Positions 6,385 to 16,800 of a DNA stretch of 17,565 bases are shown piece after piece. The DNA is from Stramenopiles sp. TOSAG23-2 (lineage: Eukaryota > Sar): contig LT649637.1 of NCBI GenBank assembly GCA_900128395.1, positions 1 to 17,565 of the forward strand, in the 5' to 3' direction. How positions within the stretch are numbered: the stretch's first letter is position 1; the number at the start of each line of letters is the position of its first letter. The position numbers and the translations under genes were made by a program. The notes beneath the pieces were generated by a model that worked only from the letters and a program-made list of their open reading frames with translations, did not search any database and was not told where the DNA came from.

Positions 6385-9300
6385 TTACCATGGATAGTCA
6401 TACGTAGTTTCACCATTGGAATTATAATAGTATACGTTTCCATCGTCATCATATGCTTCTTGCCAATCGTTCGCTCCATTGCCACCACCGTAGTTGTCAT
6501 AGGATGATTCCCACCCAGAATCATTGCCACCTTCAACAGCTGCGGTAGCATTTGCAGCATTTTCATCCGGTCCATCATAATCATCTGGTTTTGTATATGT
6601 TGATTCACCATCGTTGGTGTAATAATATGGTGTATTTTCATCATCGTATTCTACTTTCCATTTTGAGTCTTTTTCAGCTGGTTTTTCATCATCGTCACTG
6701 GATGCTTCTTCCTCTTCCTCCTCGCTGGAATCTTCAGCATCAGAATCTTCTTCTGTCATTTCCTCTTCAACTTCTTCTTTAATGTCATCCATATCATCCG
6801 GTTCGTCACCAAAAGTTCTAGGATCATCATAATTTGATTCTCCGGTCTCGTTGTTATACCAATATTCGCCAGTTCCATACCCGTCATCGGGCACTAGTTC
6901 CCATTGAGCATCTTTTTCACGAAGGTCCGCTCTTTCCTGTAGTTTTGCTTTTAAACGTTTGTCAAATTTAATCTGTCTAATTTGTCCGCGTTCTATTTTA
7001 CGAGCTTTTTTTCTTGCAGCAGAACCTTTTTCCGCAACAAAGTCGGCTAATCTTCCGCCAATGCCAGCTAATCGCATACTTCTTGATAGATCTTTCAATC
7101 CCTCTCCTATAGATTCATTTAGACCTTTTCTTCTATCAATCAATTTGTTGATAGCATTCTTCCTTGCTTTTTTAGCATTTCGAACAGCTGCCTCTCCAAT
7201 TTTTCCTTCTTCAACGCCTAATATTTTTGCCGCTACTTTCCCTGTAAGTTTTGCCGTAAGTTTCGCTGCTTCGATTGATTTCTGTTTCACTAACTCGGCA
7301 TTTTCTCCATTCATTGCCGCTTTTAACATTTCAGCAGTCTTTTTAGCATCTGCTTGTGTTTTTGCAAGTCCAGTCAATCGTTCGCCAACATATTTTGATT
7401 TTTCAATATCTTCCTCCGTTAACCATTCAAATTTTTCTCGTAGCTCAGACTCGTATAATTCCAATGGTATCAATTTTCTTACCCGCTCTTCGTGTGAATC
7501 TGTTTCAAGTACATCCCCACGTCCTAGGAAGCTCAACATTTTATATCGCATAGAGCCTTTAACAGCATTTGCCTTTCCTTCCCTACGCTCCCTAGCTATT
7601 CTTGCCTCTTGTGCATTTAAAATTACTGGATACCACAATCTTCGCGCTTTTTTCATGCGATACAAGCCTTGGATTTTCTTAACTGCTTCAATGACACGCC
7701 ATCTTTCTTCTCGTTTCTCACGCTTGATTTTCTCTTCCTTTTCTCTTTCTGCCTCTCTATCTCGTAGAAGTTTCTCACGAAATTCCCTCATGCTTCTAGT
7801 TTCTAATGGTAGCTCGTAGCATTCGTAACCTTGCGGATAATACCATGAATTGTAGCAACGTTTGCACATTTGATCTCCACCACAATCTACTCGAACAGCA
7901 TTTGCTTTTTCCTGATCTTCGCATGATTTACATAATGGTATCAATGGCTCACATGTGTGTTGCATCAATGCGCCTTGGCTATGCGCTTTCCAGTAACAAG
8001 TGTCACAATAGAAATCACCACATTGATGACATTCTCTAGATCCAATTTGATATTCGCATTCAACACAACATTCAATTGGGAATTTTGCATGACTTTTTCT
8101 CTTACCTTTACTATGAAACGAATCAAAACAATTTTTGCAATAAAAGTCATCGCAATCAACACAATAAAATGACACTGTCAAATCATTGCATTGATCGCAT
8201 AGTTTAACAAATTCAATATCTGGATCTGGTAATTCAATAACTGTTCTCACATCGATGCCACGACGTAGCCATTTTATCTTCTTCCACCTAACAGAATTGC
8301 ATTTTGGATTATGCCAATACGGCAATTTAGATACTGGATCGATGTATTTTTTCACCGTATTTCTATATTTTTCAATTAATAACCTTCGTGCTTGGCGCCT
8401 CCTCCATCTTCGTTGCAAACATGCAAGTTTTTTTCCTTTTATTTGATTTTCTTTATGTATATGATAATTGCGTTTAGTAATCGCGAACAAACTTCTGCCC
8501 CAAAATCCACGTACGCAACGTTGAATGCGATTCGCAGCCCAATTAGCACGACCTTTTAGATACTTATCTAATTTCTTTCTATATTTGAACCCAGGTAATT
8601 TTTTAGATGTACCAGCAAGTACATGTTCATCAATTAGCTTGAAAAATCGTGCTCGTTGTCCTGTATGAAATCTATAATTCTTGACATAATAATCCGTGAT
8701 AGTTCCTTTTTCATTCCGAATGGCATAGCGAATGTCAGCTAATAAACTCAATGCAATGCAAAATCCTTGAAAAGAAACACCTTTGACAATTTTCTTTTTT
8801 GCCGGTCCACGTTGCTTGCTTTGCTTCAACGCCTCTTCTTCTGCTTGTTTCTTTGCAATTCCAATGGCTTTAGCAAAGCTTAAATCTACTTCCATAGCAT
8901 TGACTGCTCGCCCTCCAGTTTTAAATGCGTGTTTTTTCTGTTTTTTCGATTTTTTTTTCTTGGATTCAATTAAGCCACTCATTTGCTTCACAGCATTTAA
9001 AAATTTCATGGATTCCATACTCGATGCAGGTTTACTATAAAATAAATACAAATCGCGTAACGGTTCGCATAAACGATATGCCTCTGCACTAGTTGAACAA
9101 CCAGGATCTGCAACTTTACGTTCTAAAATTTTTAAATGCTTACTACTAATAGGAAAGCCTAATCTTAAAATCATTCGATCGCACTCGTATATCATAGCTT
9201 CGGCAAATCGTTGTGTAACAAAAGTTTTAATTTCAAACTTAGCATGCATAAATTCTCGCTGTCGTTCTGCTTTGTGTCTACCAATATATTGACGAACGAT

Positions 9301-12006
9301 ACTTTGGCAGCGTGTTACCACTACAATTAAATTTTTTCTTTCAAATCGCATTCGTTTTACTAATTGTCTGGCTAACCAACCACGAGTGTATCGCTGAATC
9401 GTTGGTATTGCCATATCATATCTCATCCTATTTCGTAACATTGTCCGATCTCTATTTCCACGGAAATGTGCTTGTATTACGGTTGCATATTTATCCCTGC
9501 GATATTTGACGGCATATTTTCTACCGCGGCTACCTCTCCAAATCCTTTGAATTTGTAATGCAGACATATCACTTTTATGTCGATTCCATTGACTTCGAAT
9601 GTATCTCATTTTTTTAACCCTTCTCTTCGCTCGTTTTATTCTATACGCACACTGGATGCAAATTGCCGCTTCTTCCTGTTTCTTTTTTGATGCTCCTTTT
9701 TTCATAGAAAATCTTCGTGATAAAGATTTTCCGAGTGATTTAGAATTTTTTTTCTCCAAATATTTTCGTTTTTTCTCTGCCAACTCTTCTTGGTGGTTTA
9801 TTTTTGCCATCAGCATTTCATGCGTTTTTATCTTCCCCCTTTTTCCTCTGTATATCGCTTGCAATTTTATAGCTATTCTTTCATATTCTTTTTCTTCTTC
9901 ACGTTGTAATTTTTCAAATCGTTTTCTTTTAAAAATTTTGCGTCCACAATATCCACGATAAACACGTTGAATATTAGTAGTATATTCATGACCAAGAAAT
10001 TTCATGCGGGACGAAGCACTATTTCTCCACCATCGCTGTAATATTCTGCTTGCTCCTTCTTTCTTAAAGCTGTATAACAAAACATATTCCTTGCTTTCTA
10101 ACAATTTTTCATGTGCTTCTCTTCGTTGAAGATGCCTTTCTCGCTTTGCGCGTTTTCTCCCTTTGTGTCCACGAAAACATTTTTCGATTTTTAAAGCTGC
10201 ATCTTCTCGTTGCTCTTTTCGATGTCGAAGCATGATGGTAAGCATTCTCGCTTTCTTTGCTCGCCAGGTACGCTGTATCATAATGACTGAATCGATTAGC
10301 TCTCGTTCAATTGCATATCTACGTCTACCAAGTAATCCTCTCCAATGTTTTTGAATCATTATTGCTGATAACCAACGTTTTCTTTCTAGCATGAATTCTT
10401 CAAAACGCAACTTTTCCTTATACACTTCACGCAACCACCATACCTTGATAAAACGTTTTCTTCCTTTATATCCACGCCAAACCCGTTGGATATCAATTGA
10501 TTTTCGTACTTTTTCATCTTTACGATGTAAACGTACATACCGTTTCCAATATCGTAAACCTTGAGACTCTAAGCCGTATGCCCAATTAGTTATTATTTTT
10601 CTAATTTTTGCTTTAACTTTTTTATCATATGCTCCTTTTAAACCAACTTCAAATAGGAAATCCATTGGCAAAGCGTTTCGAAGTTTTTCGATTTTATTTA
10701 CAACAGCATAATCTAAATTTCTTTTTTCTACACGTTCTTCTCTTTGTTCTTCACCGAGTTTATCTATAAGATCACGCTGCTCGATTAAAGAGTTCAGCAC
10801 AGACAATTCCTCCATGCGAGTAAAAAAATCGTATTTTTCTTCTTCTCGTTCATTGTTAGTTGCTATTTCCTGTTTTAATTTTGAATTTATTTGAGTTTTC
10901 CTTTTCTCTTTTTTTATATAATTTTGAACACGTTCATGTTGTTCATAAAAGGAGGAACCATCAATAAATGTTTCTATATTTGGAGCTGATGATGATGATG
11001 ATAATGTACTATTTCTTTTCATTATTGGTGTATTGTCTTGCAATACGTTCCAAGTAGATATCAAATCAATTTGTGGTGTAGATGTTTTGTCAGTATCGGA
11101 GATAACCTTTTGCTTTGGTTGAGTTTTATGTAACTTCGCATTTTTATATACATAGTCTGAGGAACCTTCATTGTTATTGTTCCATTGATATTTTTTGGTA
11201 GGAATTAAAGTTGATAATACTTTTTTCTCTAAATCTTTCTCAACAGGTCGTCTCGACTCGGGTGATATAAATCCTTCATTGTTATCCTCATCTTCAGCAT
11301 CTGCTTGCTTTGCTCTCAAAAATCCATAAAGGCTGCCATGTGAAGTATTGTTAACATTTTTGACGTCTATAGTTAAAATTTTTGCGAAAAAATCATCCCG
11401 ATACTTTTCTCTCTGAGCACGGAGTAAAGCTTCTTCAGCTTCCTCCTCAGAAGATGTTTTTGATGACTTAGACTTTTTTCCCTTCTTTTGTTTTTCAGCG
11501 AATGACTTTTTTGTTTCTAATATAATGCTTTCATTCGCCTCTAACATTGACAGAGCGTCAAATTTGTCATTAGTGAGACTATTTTCGAAATTATTATTAT
11601 TGTACGATGTTGGCATAGTTGAAGACGCTGCAATATGGTTTTGATAAGGAATACTATTATTATTTAAGTTGTATTTTGAAGGGACATTAGTATAAGAACT
11701 ACTAGTATTAATTGTTTGTGCTTTTGGTAGCGGTATATGTTGCAGCATCAATGAAGACGATTTCCCGTTTTTCCTAGGACTATTAGCATATTGCTTTGCT
11801 TTGTTTCCATTTCTTTTATTTACATTACGTTTCCCAGCATTTTTCGGTTTATTATTATTTTTTACATTGTTGGTTCTTTTACGATAATTATTACCGCGTA
11901 TATCAGGAAAAAGTGATAATTTGCGTAATATATGTTCATTTGCACCACCTTTCTCAACTTCTCCTAATAGAGTGGCTATGTCTTTTAAGTCAGTAATTCG
12001 CTCCAT
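6385..12006 (-). CDS. Large IQ-motif / B-box / WW-domain scaffold protein
   Basis: ATG 12006 to TAA 6387-6385, 1,873 residues in one uninterrupted frame. Residues 1-400 are low-complexity and polar. About 15 IQ motifs (IQxxxRGxxxR type) follow: around 500, 552, 577, 602, 654, 674, 709, 779, 814, 839, 864 and 893, again at 1155 and 1193, and a late one near 1436. Clear examples are IQRVWRGYKGRKRF, IQKHWRGLLGRRRY and IQRIWRGSRGRKYA. A WW-like element (PYWHNPKCNSVRWKK) lies near 1230. A Cys/His cluster at about 1270-1390 (CDQC, CVDC, CKNC, CHQC, CDTC) looks like two or three B-box-type zinc fingers. An acidic, basic and coiled region leads to WW domains at about 1700-1733, 1778-1808 and 1847-1873 (WYYNN/YYYTN/YYYNS cores), separated by a Glu/Asp/Ser-rich stretch. 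IQ motifs bind calmodulin or myosin-type light chains, and WW domains bind proline-rich ligands. A Ca2+/calmodulin-linked cytoskeletal or ciliary scaffold is inferred; there is no enzyme, motor or membrane domain. The last WW ends at the very C-terminus. Confidence 0.9.
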   Translation of the reverse strand: MERITDLKDIATLLGEVEKGGANEHILRKLSLFPDIRGNNYRKRTNNVKNNNKPKNAGKRNVNKRNGNKAKQYANSPRKNGKSSSLMLQHIPLPKAQTINTSSSYTNVPSKYNLNNNSIPYQNHIAASSTMPTSYNNNNFENSLTNDKFDALSMLEANESIILETKKSFAEKQKKGKKSKSSKTSSEEEAEEALLRAQREKYRDDFFAKILTIDVKNVNNTSHGSLYGFLRAKQADAEDEDNNEGFISPESRRPVEKDLEKKVLSTLIPTKKYQWNNNNEGSSDYVYKNAKLHKTQPKQKVISDTDKTSTPQIDLISTWNVLQDNTPIMKRNSTLSSSSSAPNIETFIDGSSFYEQHERVQNYIKKEKRKTQINSKLKQEIATNNEREEEKYDFFTRMEELSVLNSLIEQRDLIDKLGEEQREERVEKRNLDYAVVNKIEKLRNALPMDFLFEVGLKGAYDKKVKAKIRKIITNWAYGLESQGLRYWKRYVRLHRKDEKVRKSIDIQRVWRGYKGRKRFIKVWWLREVYKEKLRFEEFMLERKRWLSAIMIQKHWRGLLGRRRYAIERELIDSVIMIQRTWRAKKARMLTIMLRHRKEQREDAALKIEKCFRGHKGRKRAKRERHLQRREAHEKLLESKEYVLLYSFKKEGASRILQRWWRNSASSRMKFLGHEYTTNIQRVYRGYCGRKIFKRKRFEKLQREEEKEYERIAIKLQAIYRGKRGKIKTHEMLMAKINHQEELAEKKRKYLEKKNSKSLGKSLSRRFSMKKGASKKKQEEAAICIQCAYRIKRAKRRVKKMRYIRSQWNRHKSDMSALQIQRIWRGSRGRKYAVKYRRDKYATVIQAHFRGNRDRTMLRNRMRYDMAIPTIQRYTRGWLARQLVKRMRFERKNLIVVVTRCQSIVRQYIGRHKAERQREFMHAKFEIKTFVTQRFAEAMIYECDRMILRLGFPISSKHLKILERKVADPGCSTSAEAYRLCEPLRDLYLFYSKPASSMESMKFLNAVKQMSGLIESKKKKSKKQKKHAFKTGGRAVNAMEVDLSFAKAIGIAKKQAEEEALKQSKQRGPAKKKIVKGVSFQGFCIALSLLADIRYAIRNEKGTITDYYVKNYRFHTGQRARFFKLIDEHVLAGTSKKLPGFKYRKKLDKYLKGRANWAANRIQRCVRGFWGRSLFAITKRNYHIHKENQIKGKKLACLQRRWRRRQARRLLIEKYRNTVKKYIDPVSKLPYWHNPKCNSVRWKKIKWLRRGIDVRTVIELPDPDIEFVKLCDQCNDLTVSFYCVDCDDFYCKNCFDSFHSKGKRKSHAKFPIECCVECEYQIGSRECHQCGDFYCDTCYWKAHSQGALMQHTCEPLIPLCKSCEDQEKANAVRVDCGGDQMCKRCYNSWYYPQGYECYELPLETRSMREFREKLLRDREAEREKEEKIKREKREERWRVIEAVKKIQGLYRMKKARRLWYPVILNAQEARIARERREGKANAVKGSMRYKMLSFLGRGDVLETDSHEERVRKLIPLELYESELREKFEWLTEEDIEKSKYVGERLTGLAKTQADAKKTAEMLKAAMNGENAELVKQKSIEAAKLTAKLTGKVAAKILGVEEGKIGEAAVRNAKKARKNAINKLIDRRKGLNESIGEGLKDLSRSMRLAGIGGRLADFVAEKGSAARKKARKIERGQIRQIKFDKRLKAKLQERADLREKDAQWELVPDDGYGTGEYWYNNETGESNYDDPRTFGDEPDDMDDIKEEVEEEMTEEDSDAEDSSEEEEEEASSDDDEKPAEKDSKWKVEYDDENTPYYYTNDGESTYTKPDDYDGPDENAANATAAVEGGNDSGWESSYDNYGGGNGANDWQEAYDDDGNVYYYNSNGETTYDYPW

Positions 12007-12071
12007 AGGTTCGGCTTCTGAAAGTTGAACTTTCTCCGTGATTTAGTGAAAGTTTGCTTCGTTTGTGTATG

Positions 12072-12120
12072 TATATATATATATATAGTATGTGTGTGTG
12101 TGTGTGTATAATAATAATAG
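12072..12120. repeat. Compound TA / TG / ATA microsatellite
   Basis: A run of TA (12072-12087) is followed by about eight TG units (12091-12106) and then ATA triplets to about 12119. It lies about 65 bp upstream of the IQ/WW gene start, so length changes could affect its leader. Confidence 0.85.
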
Positions 12121-12224
12121 AAGTTCATAACGTACATGTTTGTTGGTTTTTTTTTGGTTTTTTTTTTGTTGTTGTGAACAGTGAAATACCACCAGGTTAG
12201 TTTTCCTTGTCAGGGTACCAGGTA

Positions 12225-12294
12225 CTGGCAAGCCTGGCAAGCCAGCAAGCCTAGTTTGCTATATAAGGCTTGCCAGGCTTGCTGGGCTTGCCAG
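12225..12294. repeat. GC-rich imperfect inverted repeat of CAAGCCAG/GGCTTGCC units
   Basis: The left arm (12225-12252) and right arm (12266-12294) can pair over about 28 bp with one bulge and about three mismatches, around a 13-base loop. Each arm is itself built from GCAAGCC / GGCTTGC units, and the right side continues with more GCTTGCC and CGTGCC units to about 12315. It stands out from the AT-rich flanks and resembles the CAAACCAG array at 2911-2947. It could form a strong hairpin in DNA or RNA. Confidence 0.75.
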
Positions 12295-12609
12295 CTTGCC
12301 AGGCGTGCCAGGTTGCTTATTTGTTCTTATACATTTTTTACTGTCTACTGCTAAAGTCAGTATTAATACCTACGAAGTAGTATACTAGTGTTTATAATAG
12401 CAGCTTTAGTGTATTAAATTTTTGGATTTAAGTCTGTAACCTGTAACCTGTATCCTGCCTGGACGTTTGCACGTTGTTTGGACGAGTAGAGTACGAGGAG
12501 ACGAGGACGCGAATATCGAGTATCGAGTATTATATATGCACTATGTTAATATCGTATACTAAGATCTACAAACAGTAAAATTACTGTACGTATTACGAAA
12601 AAAAGATTT

Positions 12610-14103
12610 TTACACATTATTGCCATCATCACTCTTGGCATCATTCTCGCTTATTAAAGATGTCTTTAAATTGTTTCCACGAACATTTCTTTCTCCTGGT
12701 TGCCTTTTTTTAGTTAACCATCGAAATGATACTAACCCTCCTATAAGACAAGCTACACACACACATAAAGTGATATAAAATAAAACTTCATATAATGGAT
12801 TCTGTTCATACGTAAAACTCAAATTATTAGCTTCAACCATCATTGCCCCTAACGACCATGTCACCTCAGACCCTAATATATCACTATAAATCTCTATTGG
12901 GGTATCTGTTGCATCCATATGATATCCACTATATAATAAATGGTATACATAGGCAACATTGAAACATTGGTTTTGCTGATTATAAGATGGGTTTGTTTCT
13001 TTTTGTTCAGCAAATGTTTTTTTACATACAGATTTAGCTTCATTAAGCAATGTATCTAAATTATCACTATTGACACCAGTTGCTAATTTTAAGAAAGACC
13101 ATGTGTAATAAAATGCAGACATGCCAATAAATTTTTTACCGTCTTGAATGGATGGCTGGTAAATTCCATTGAACGAGCAGCGCCGCTGAGCATTTTGATC
13201 GCTGTAATAACAAGATGCGTTGAAATCAAATAAGTCAAGTGTTTTGGACAAACATGTATTCCAGTCGCTTGTTCCATGGAATCCATTATCATTGTAACCT
13301 TTTGGATAGCATGGATTAGGTACATTTTTATTCGTTTTACCATCTGCTATTAATTTCTCATTGAATCTAGATATGGCCTCATTTACACCATAATATAAAA
13401 AACTATGTGTATATATTTGATAATCAACTTTGCTTGATATATGAACTGGGAACATATTGGCTAATATAGATTCTATTGGTGTAAATGAAATTTGTGTTGA
13501 TGCACCACCTAAATCTAACGCACCATATGTTTTTTCACTATCACCAGTATTCAACGTATTTTTCAAATAGTTAGCTGCTATCCAACCATATGTACCTTCC
13601 TCTTCCCCTGAAATAATTCTTGCCCATTTATCTTTGAAATGAAATCCTGAACTTTTTAACGTAGAACGTATGCTATCAAAGATTAAATTAGATTTTTCAG
13701 GCGCCAATACTCGCATACCCGCAGTCGCACCAAGATAAATTGGTACTGTTTTCAAATCAACAGCTGCTGGTATTGCTGCTTTTGCTGCTGTTAATAATGG
13801 GTTGAGTGATGGTCCAGCTCCAGTTGGGTTATCAACAAAAGCTGAAATACCTGGCTTAATTTTTTTATTTATTACAGGTGATTTATACACTTCTGTGATT
13901 GGAATAGGCAATGATTTAAAATTTCTTTTTGGCCATTGATATACGTAAATTCTACTACCACTAGAACCAGCGTCGATGACACAGCCATAACCAACATTCT
14001 TATCACTTACATCATTTCCAGACACAGTTGCATGTTTTGCAATAGATAAGTGTACTGTAAATAATGCTACTATTGTTGTAAATATAAATGTTTTAATATT
14101 CAT
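12610..14103 (-). CDS. GDA1/CD39-family apyrase (nucleoside tri/diphosphatase), membrane-anchored
   Basis: ATG 14103 to TAA 12612-12610, 497 residues, a normal length for the family. Apyrase conserved regions appear in order: ACR1 [16 protein letters not shown] (42-57), ACR2 [11 protein letters not shown] (123-133), ACR3 [17 protein letters not shown] (164-180, containing the catalytic-type glutamate), ACR4 [13 protein letters not shown] (195-207) and ACR5 [14 protein letters not shown] (325-338). The N-terminus ([20 protein letters not shown]) is a signal peptide or signal anchor. One membrane segment follows near 438-460, and a short basic-then-acidic tail ([10 protein letters not shown] onward) would face the cytosol. 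Such enzymes hydrolyse nucleoside tri- and/or diphosphates with Ca2+ or Mg2+ in the Golgi/ER lumen or at the cell surface. Several cysteines in the C-terminal half fit a secreted fold. The start lies head to head with aconitase B, whose open frame extends into this coding region. Confidence 0.93.
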   Translation of the reverse strand: MNIKTFIFTTIVALFTVHLSIAKHATVSGNDVSDKNVGYGCVIDAGSSGSRIYVYQWPKRNFKSLPIPITEVYKSPVINKKIKPGISAFVDNPTGAGPSLNPLLTAAKAAIPAAVDLKTVPIYLGATAGMRVLAPEKSNLIFDSIRSTLKSSGFHFKDKWARIISGEEEGTYGWIAANYLKNTLNTGDSEKTYGALDLGGASTQISFTPIESILANMFPVHISSKVDYQIYTHSFLYYGVNEAISRFNEKLIADGKTNKNVPNPCYPKGYNDNGFHGTSDWNTCLSKTLDLFDFNASCYYSDQNAQRRCSFNGIYQPSIQDGKKFIGMSAFYYTWSFLKLATGVNSDNLDTLLNEAKSVCKKTFAEQKETNPSYNQQNQCFNVAYVYHLLYSGYHMDATDTPIEIYSDILGSEVTWSLGAMMVEANNLSFTYEQNPLYEVLFYITLCVCVACLIGGLVSFRWLTKKRQPGERNVRGNNLKTSLISENDAKSDDGNNV

Positions 14104-14112
14104 TCACAAAAG

Positions 14113-16800
14113 CAACATCGTGCATTTTCATCCGCATCATCAGCAACATTTCAAGCGGATTACGAAGCACATGTAGCTGACAGAGCAGCTCAAGGTATCG
14201 TGCCATTACCATTAAATGCACAACAAGTTGCTGATTTAGTAGAATTATTAAAAGAACCAGGTAGTACAGATACTGCATTTTTAATTGATTTATTGGAAAA
14301 TCGCATTCCACCAGGTGTTGATGAAGCTGCATACGTCAAAGCTACCTTCTTAGCAGCAATTACCACTGGTGAAGCAACCTCACCATTAGTTTCTAAAAAA
14401 CGTGCTGCAGAATTGCTTGGTACAATGCAAGGTGGTTATAATATTGAACCACTTATTAACTTGTTGGACAGTGATGATACGGAGTTATGTGAAACTGCTG
14501 CTGCACAATTATCAGATACATTGTTAATGTTTGATGCATTTTATGATGTTGAAGAGAAAATGAAAGCAGGCAATACATATGCTAAGCAAGTCATGGAATC
14601 CTGGGCTAATGCGGAATGGTTTTTAAAGAAACCAAAAGTTGCTGAAAAAATCACTGTAACTGTATTTAAAGTAACTGGTGAGACAAATACGGATGATTTA
14701 TCTCCAGCACCAGATGCATGGAGTCGTCCAGACATTCCATTACATGCATTGGCTATGTTAAAAATTGGACGTGATGGCATCAATCCAGATGTAGAAGGGT
14801 CATGTGGTCCAATTAAACAAATGGATGCATTAAAAGAGAAAGGCTTTCCATTGGCATATGTTGGTGATGTTGTAGGTACAGGATCATCCCGTAAAAGTGC
14901 AACAAATAGTGTATTATGGTTCATGGGGGATGATATCCCATATGTACCAAATAAACGTGCTGGTGGTGTATGCATTGGTGACAAAATTGCACCTATTTTT
15001 TATAATACCATGGAAGATAGTGGTGCATTACCGTTGGAGTTTGACGTAACAAATCTCAATACGGGTGATGTTATTGATATTTATCCATATGAAGGTGTTA
15101 CGAAGAGACATGGTACGGATGAAGTTGTTTGCGAATGGTCATTAAAAACTGAAGTGTTATTAGATGAAGTGCAAGCTGGTGGACGTATTCCATTGATCGT
15201 TGGACGTGGTTTGACACAACGTGCACGTGATGCACTAGGCATGGGTGCAACTGATATTTTCAGAATCCCAACAAGTGAAACAGCAAGTGCTGAGCAAGGT
15301 TTTACATTGGCGCAAAAAATGGTTGGCCGTGCATGTGGCTTACCAGAAGGTCAAGGTGTATTGCCAGGATCATATTGCGAACCTAAAATGACTACAGTTG
15401 GTTCACAAGATACGACTGGTCCTATGACTAGGGACGAATTGAAAGATTTAGCATGTCTTGGATTTAGCGCTGATTTAGTTATGCAATCATTTTGCCACAC
15501 CGCTGCTTATCCTAAACCTGTTGATGTAACAACACATGGTACTTTGCCAGATTTTATCCGTACAAGAGGCGGTGTTAGTTTAAGACCTGGTGATGGTATT
15601 ATCCATTCCTGGTTGAACCGAATGTTGTTGCCAGATACAGTAGGAACTGGTGGTGATTCCCATACCCGTTTCCCAGTAGGTATTTCTTTCCCAGCTGGTA
15701 GTGGATTGGTTGCCTTCGCAGGTGCAACTGGTGTCATGCCATTGGATATGCCTGAGAGTGTATTGGTACGCTTTAGTGGAGAAATGCAACCAGGTATTAC
15801 TCTTCGTGATTTAGTGCATGCAATTCCTTTACAAGCTATTAAGGAAGGCCATTTAACAGTTGCTAAGGAAGGTAAGAAAAACATTTTCAGTGGACGTGTA
15901 TTAGAAATTGAAGGTCTAGGTCACTTAAAATGCGAGCAAGCATTTGAATTATCAGACGCAAGTGCTGAACGTAGTGCTGCTGGTTGTACTATTAAATTGG
16001 ACAAAGAGCCTATTGCTGAATATTTAACTTCAAATATTACAATGTTGAAGTGGATGATTGCAGAAGGATATGGAGATCCACGTACAATTGAGCGAAGAAT
16101 TGCAAATATGGAAGCATGGTTAGAAGCACCTGACTTGTTGGAAGCTGACAATAATGCTGAATATGCATGTGTAATCGATATTGATTTGAATGAATTAAAA
16201 GAACCTGTATTATGTTGCCCTAATGATCCAGATGATGCATGCTTGTTAAGTGAAAGGGAAGGAGAAAAAATTGATGAAGTTTTTATTGGATCATGCATGA
16301 CTAATATTGGTCACTTCCGTGCTGCTGGTGAATTGTTAAAAGAACATGGTAAACAATTGCCAACCAGACTATGGGTCGCACCACCAACAAAGATGGATGC
16401 AGCTCAATTGACTGATGAAGGTTACTATGCTACATTTGGTTCTGTTGGTGCAAGAACGGAGATGCCTGGTTGTTCATTATGTATGGGAAATCAAGCACGT
16501 GTTGCAGATAAATCAACGGTCGTATCCACATCTACCAGAAATTTCCCAAATCGTTTAGGTGCAGGTGCAAATGTATATTTAGCATCTGCTGAAGTGGCAG
16601 CTGTTGCATCTATATTAGGTAGATTGCCAACACCTGATGAATATTTGGAATATTCCAGCACTATTGATTCCAATAGCTCCGAAATTTATAAATATTTAAA
16701 TTTTGATCAAGTACCAAGTTTTGTTGAGAGTGCAAGTAATGTTGAAATTTCAGAAGAAATGTTAGAAGCAGCAAGAAAATTAAAAGGTAAAATGTTGTAA
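14113..16800 (+). CDS. acnB: Aconitate hydratase B (bacterial AcnB type), probably mitochondrial; first exon not identified
   Basis: The enzyme interconverts citrate and isocitrate through cis-aconitate using a [4Fe-4S] cluster. The conserved domain begins [20 protein letters not shown], matching the very N-terminus of E. coli AcnB, and continues with the HEAT-like domain, [17 protein letters not shown] and [14 protein letters not shown]. The swivel domain follows ([13 protein letters not shown]), then the catalytic domains. Cluster cysteines are in GSCMTNIG (codon 16294) and GCSLCMGN (codons 16471 and 16480); their 59 and 3 residue spacing equals E. coli C710, C769 and C772. The frame is open upstream to 14065 (TAA at 14062) but contains no ATG before the domain. 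Residues ahead of it ([14 protein letters not shown]) look like the end of a mitochondrial presequence. I place the start of this exon at 14113 after a possible acceptor (TTCACAAAAG); an upstream exon should supply the ATG. TAA ends it at 16798-16800. The enzyme identity is certain; the 5' structure is not. Confidence 0.93.
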   Translation, partial: QHRAFSSASSATFQADYEAHVADRAAQGIVPLPLNAQQVADLVELLKEPGSTDTAFLIDLLENRIPPGVDEAAYVKATFLAAITTGEATSPLVSKKRAAELLGTMQGGYNIEPLINLLDSDDTELCETAAAQLSDTLLMFDAFYDVEEKMKAGNTYAKQVMESWANAEWFLKKPKVAEKITVTVFKVTGETNTDDLSPAPDAWSRPDIPLHALAMLKIGRDGINPDVEGSCGPIKQMDALKEKGFPLAYVGDVVGTGSSRKSATNSVLWFMGDDIPYVPNKRAGGVCIGDKIAPIFYNTMEDSGALPLEFDVTNLNTGDVIDIYPYEGVTKRHGTDEVVCEWSLKTEVLLDEVQAGGRIPLIVGRGLTQRARDALGMGATDIFRIPTSETASAEQGFTLAQKMVGRACGLPEGQGVLPGSYCEPKMTTVGSQDTTGPMTRDELKDLACLGFSADLVMQSFCHTAAYPKPVDVTTHGTLPDFIRTRGGVSLRPGDGIIHSWLNRMLLPDTVGTGGDSHTRFPVGISFPAGSGLVAFAGATGVMPLDMPESVLVRFSGEMQPGITLRDLVHAIPLQAIKEGHLTVAKEGKKNIFSGRVLEIEGLGHLKCEQAFELSDASAERSAAGCTIKLDKEPIAEYLTSNITMLKWMIAEGYGDPRTIERRIANMEAWLEAPDLLEADNNAEYACVIDIDLNELKEPVLCCPNDPDDACLLSEREGEKIDEVFIGSCMTNIGHFRAAGELLKEHGKQLPTRLWVAPPTKMDAAQLTDEGYYATFGSVGARTEMPGCSLCMGNQARVADKSTVVSTSTRNFPNRLGAGANVYLASAEVAAVASILGRLPTPDEYLEYSSTIDSNSSEIYKYLNFDQVPSFVESASNVEISEEMLEAARKLKGKML

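Larger units (their letters stand above)
12007..12609. promoter_or_regulatory. Gap between apyrase 3' end and IQ-gene 5' end
   Basis: About 600 bp without a gene. It should carry the promoter and leader of the IQ/WW gene (- strand) and the 3' end of the apyrase (- strand). It contains TA/TG/ATA microsatellites (12072-12120), two T-runs (about 12147-12168), a GC-rich inverted repeat (12225-12294), the 9-base motif at 12371-12379, and tandem CTGTAACC units near 12436-12455. No TATA box can be singled out. Confidence 0.45.

Noticed and set aside
6959-7819. Long + strand open frame (286 codons) opposite the IQ/WW gene
   Set aside because: It is the complement of the basic/coiled coding region, with biased Ser/Phe/Leu composition and no protein-like motifs.
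13670-13723. Candidate aconitase first exon antisense to apyrase (begins MLSKIKL, phase 0 into 14113)
   Set aside because: The donor would be GTCGCA, a poor splice site, and such short antisense frames arise by chance; it is kept only as an idea to test with RNA data.
14112-16800. The whole window as bacterial DNA because of AcnB
   Set aside because: The IQ/B-box/WW protein, the GDA1/CD39 apyrase with its anchor, the FN3 fragments, and the lack of operon spacing or ribosome binding sites all point to a eukaryote.
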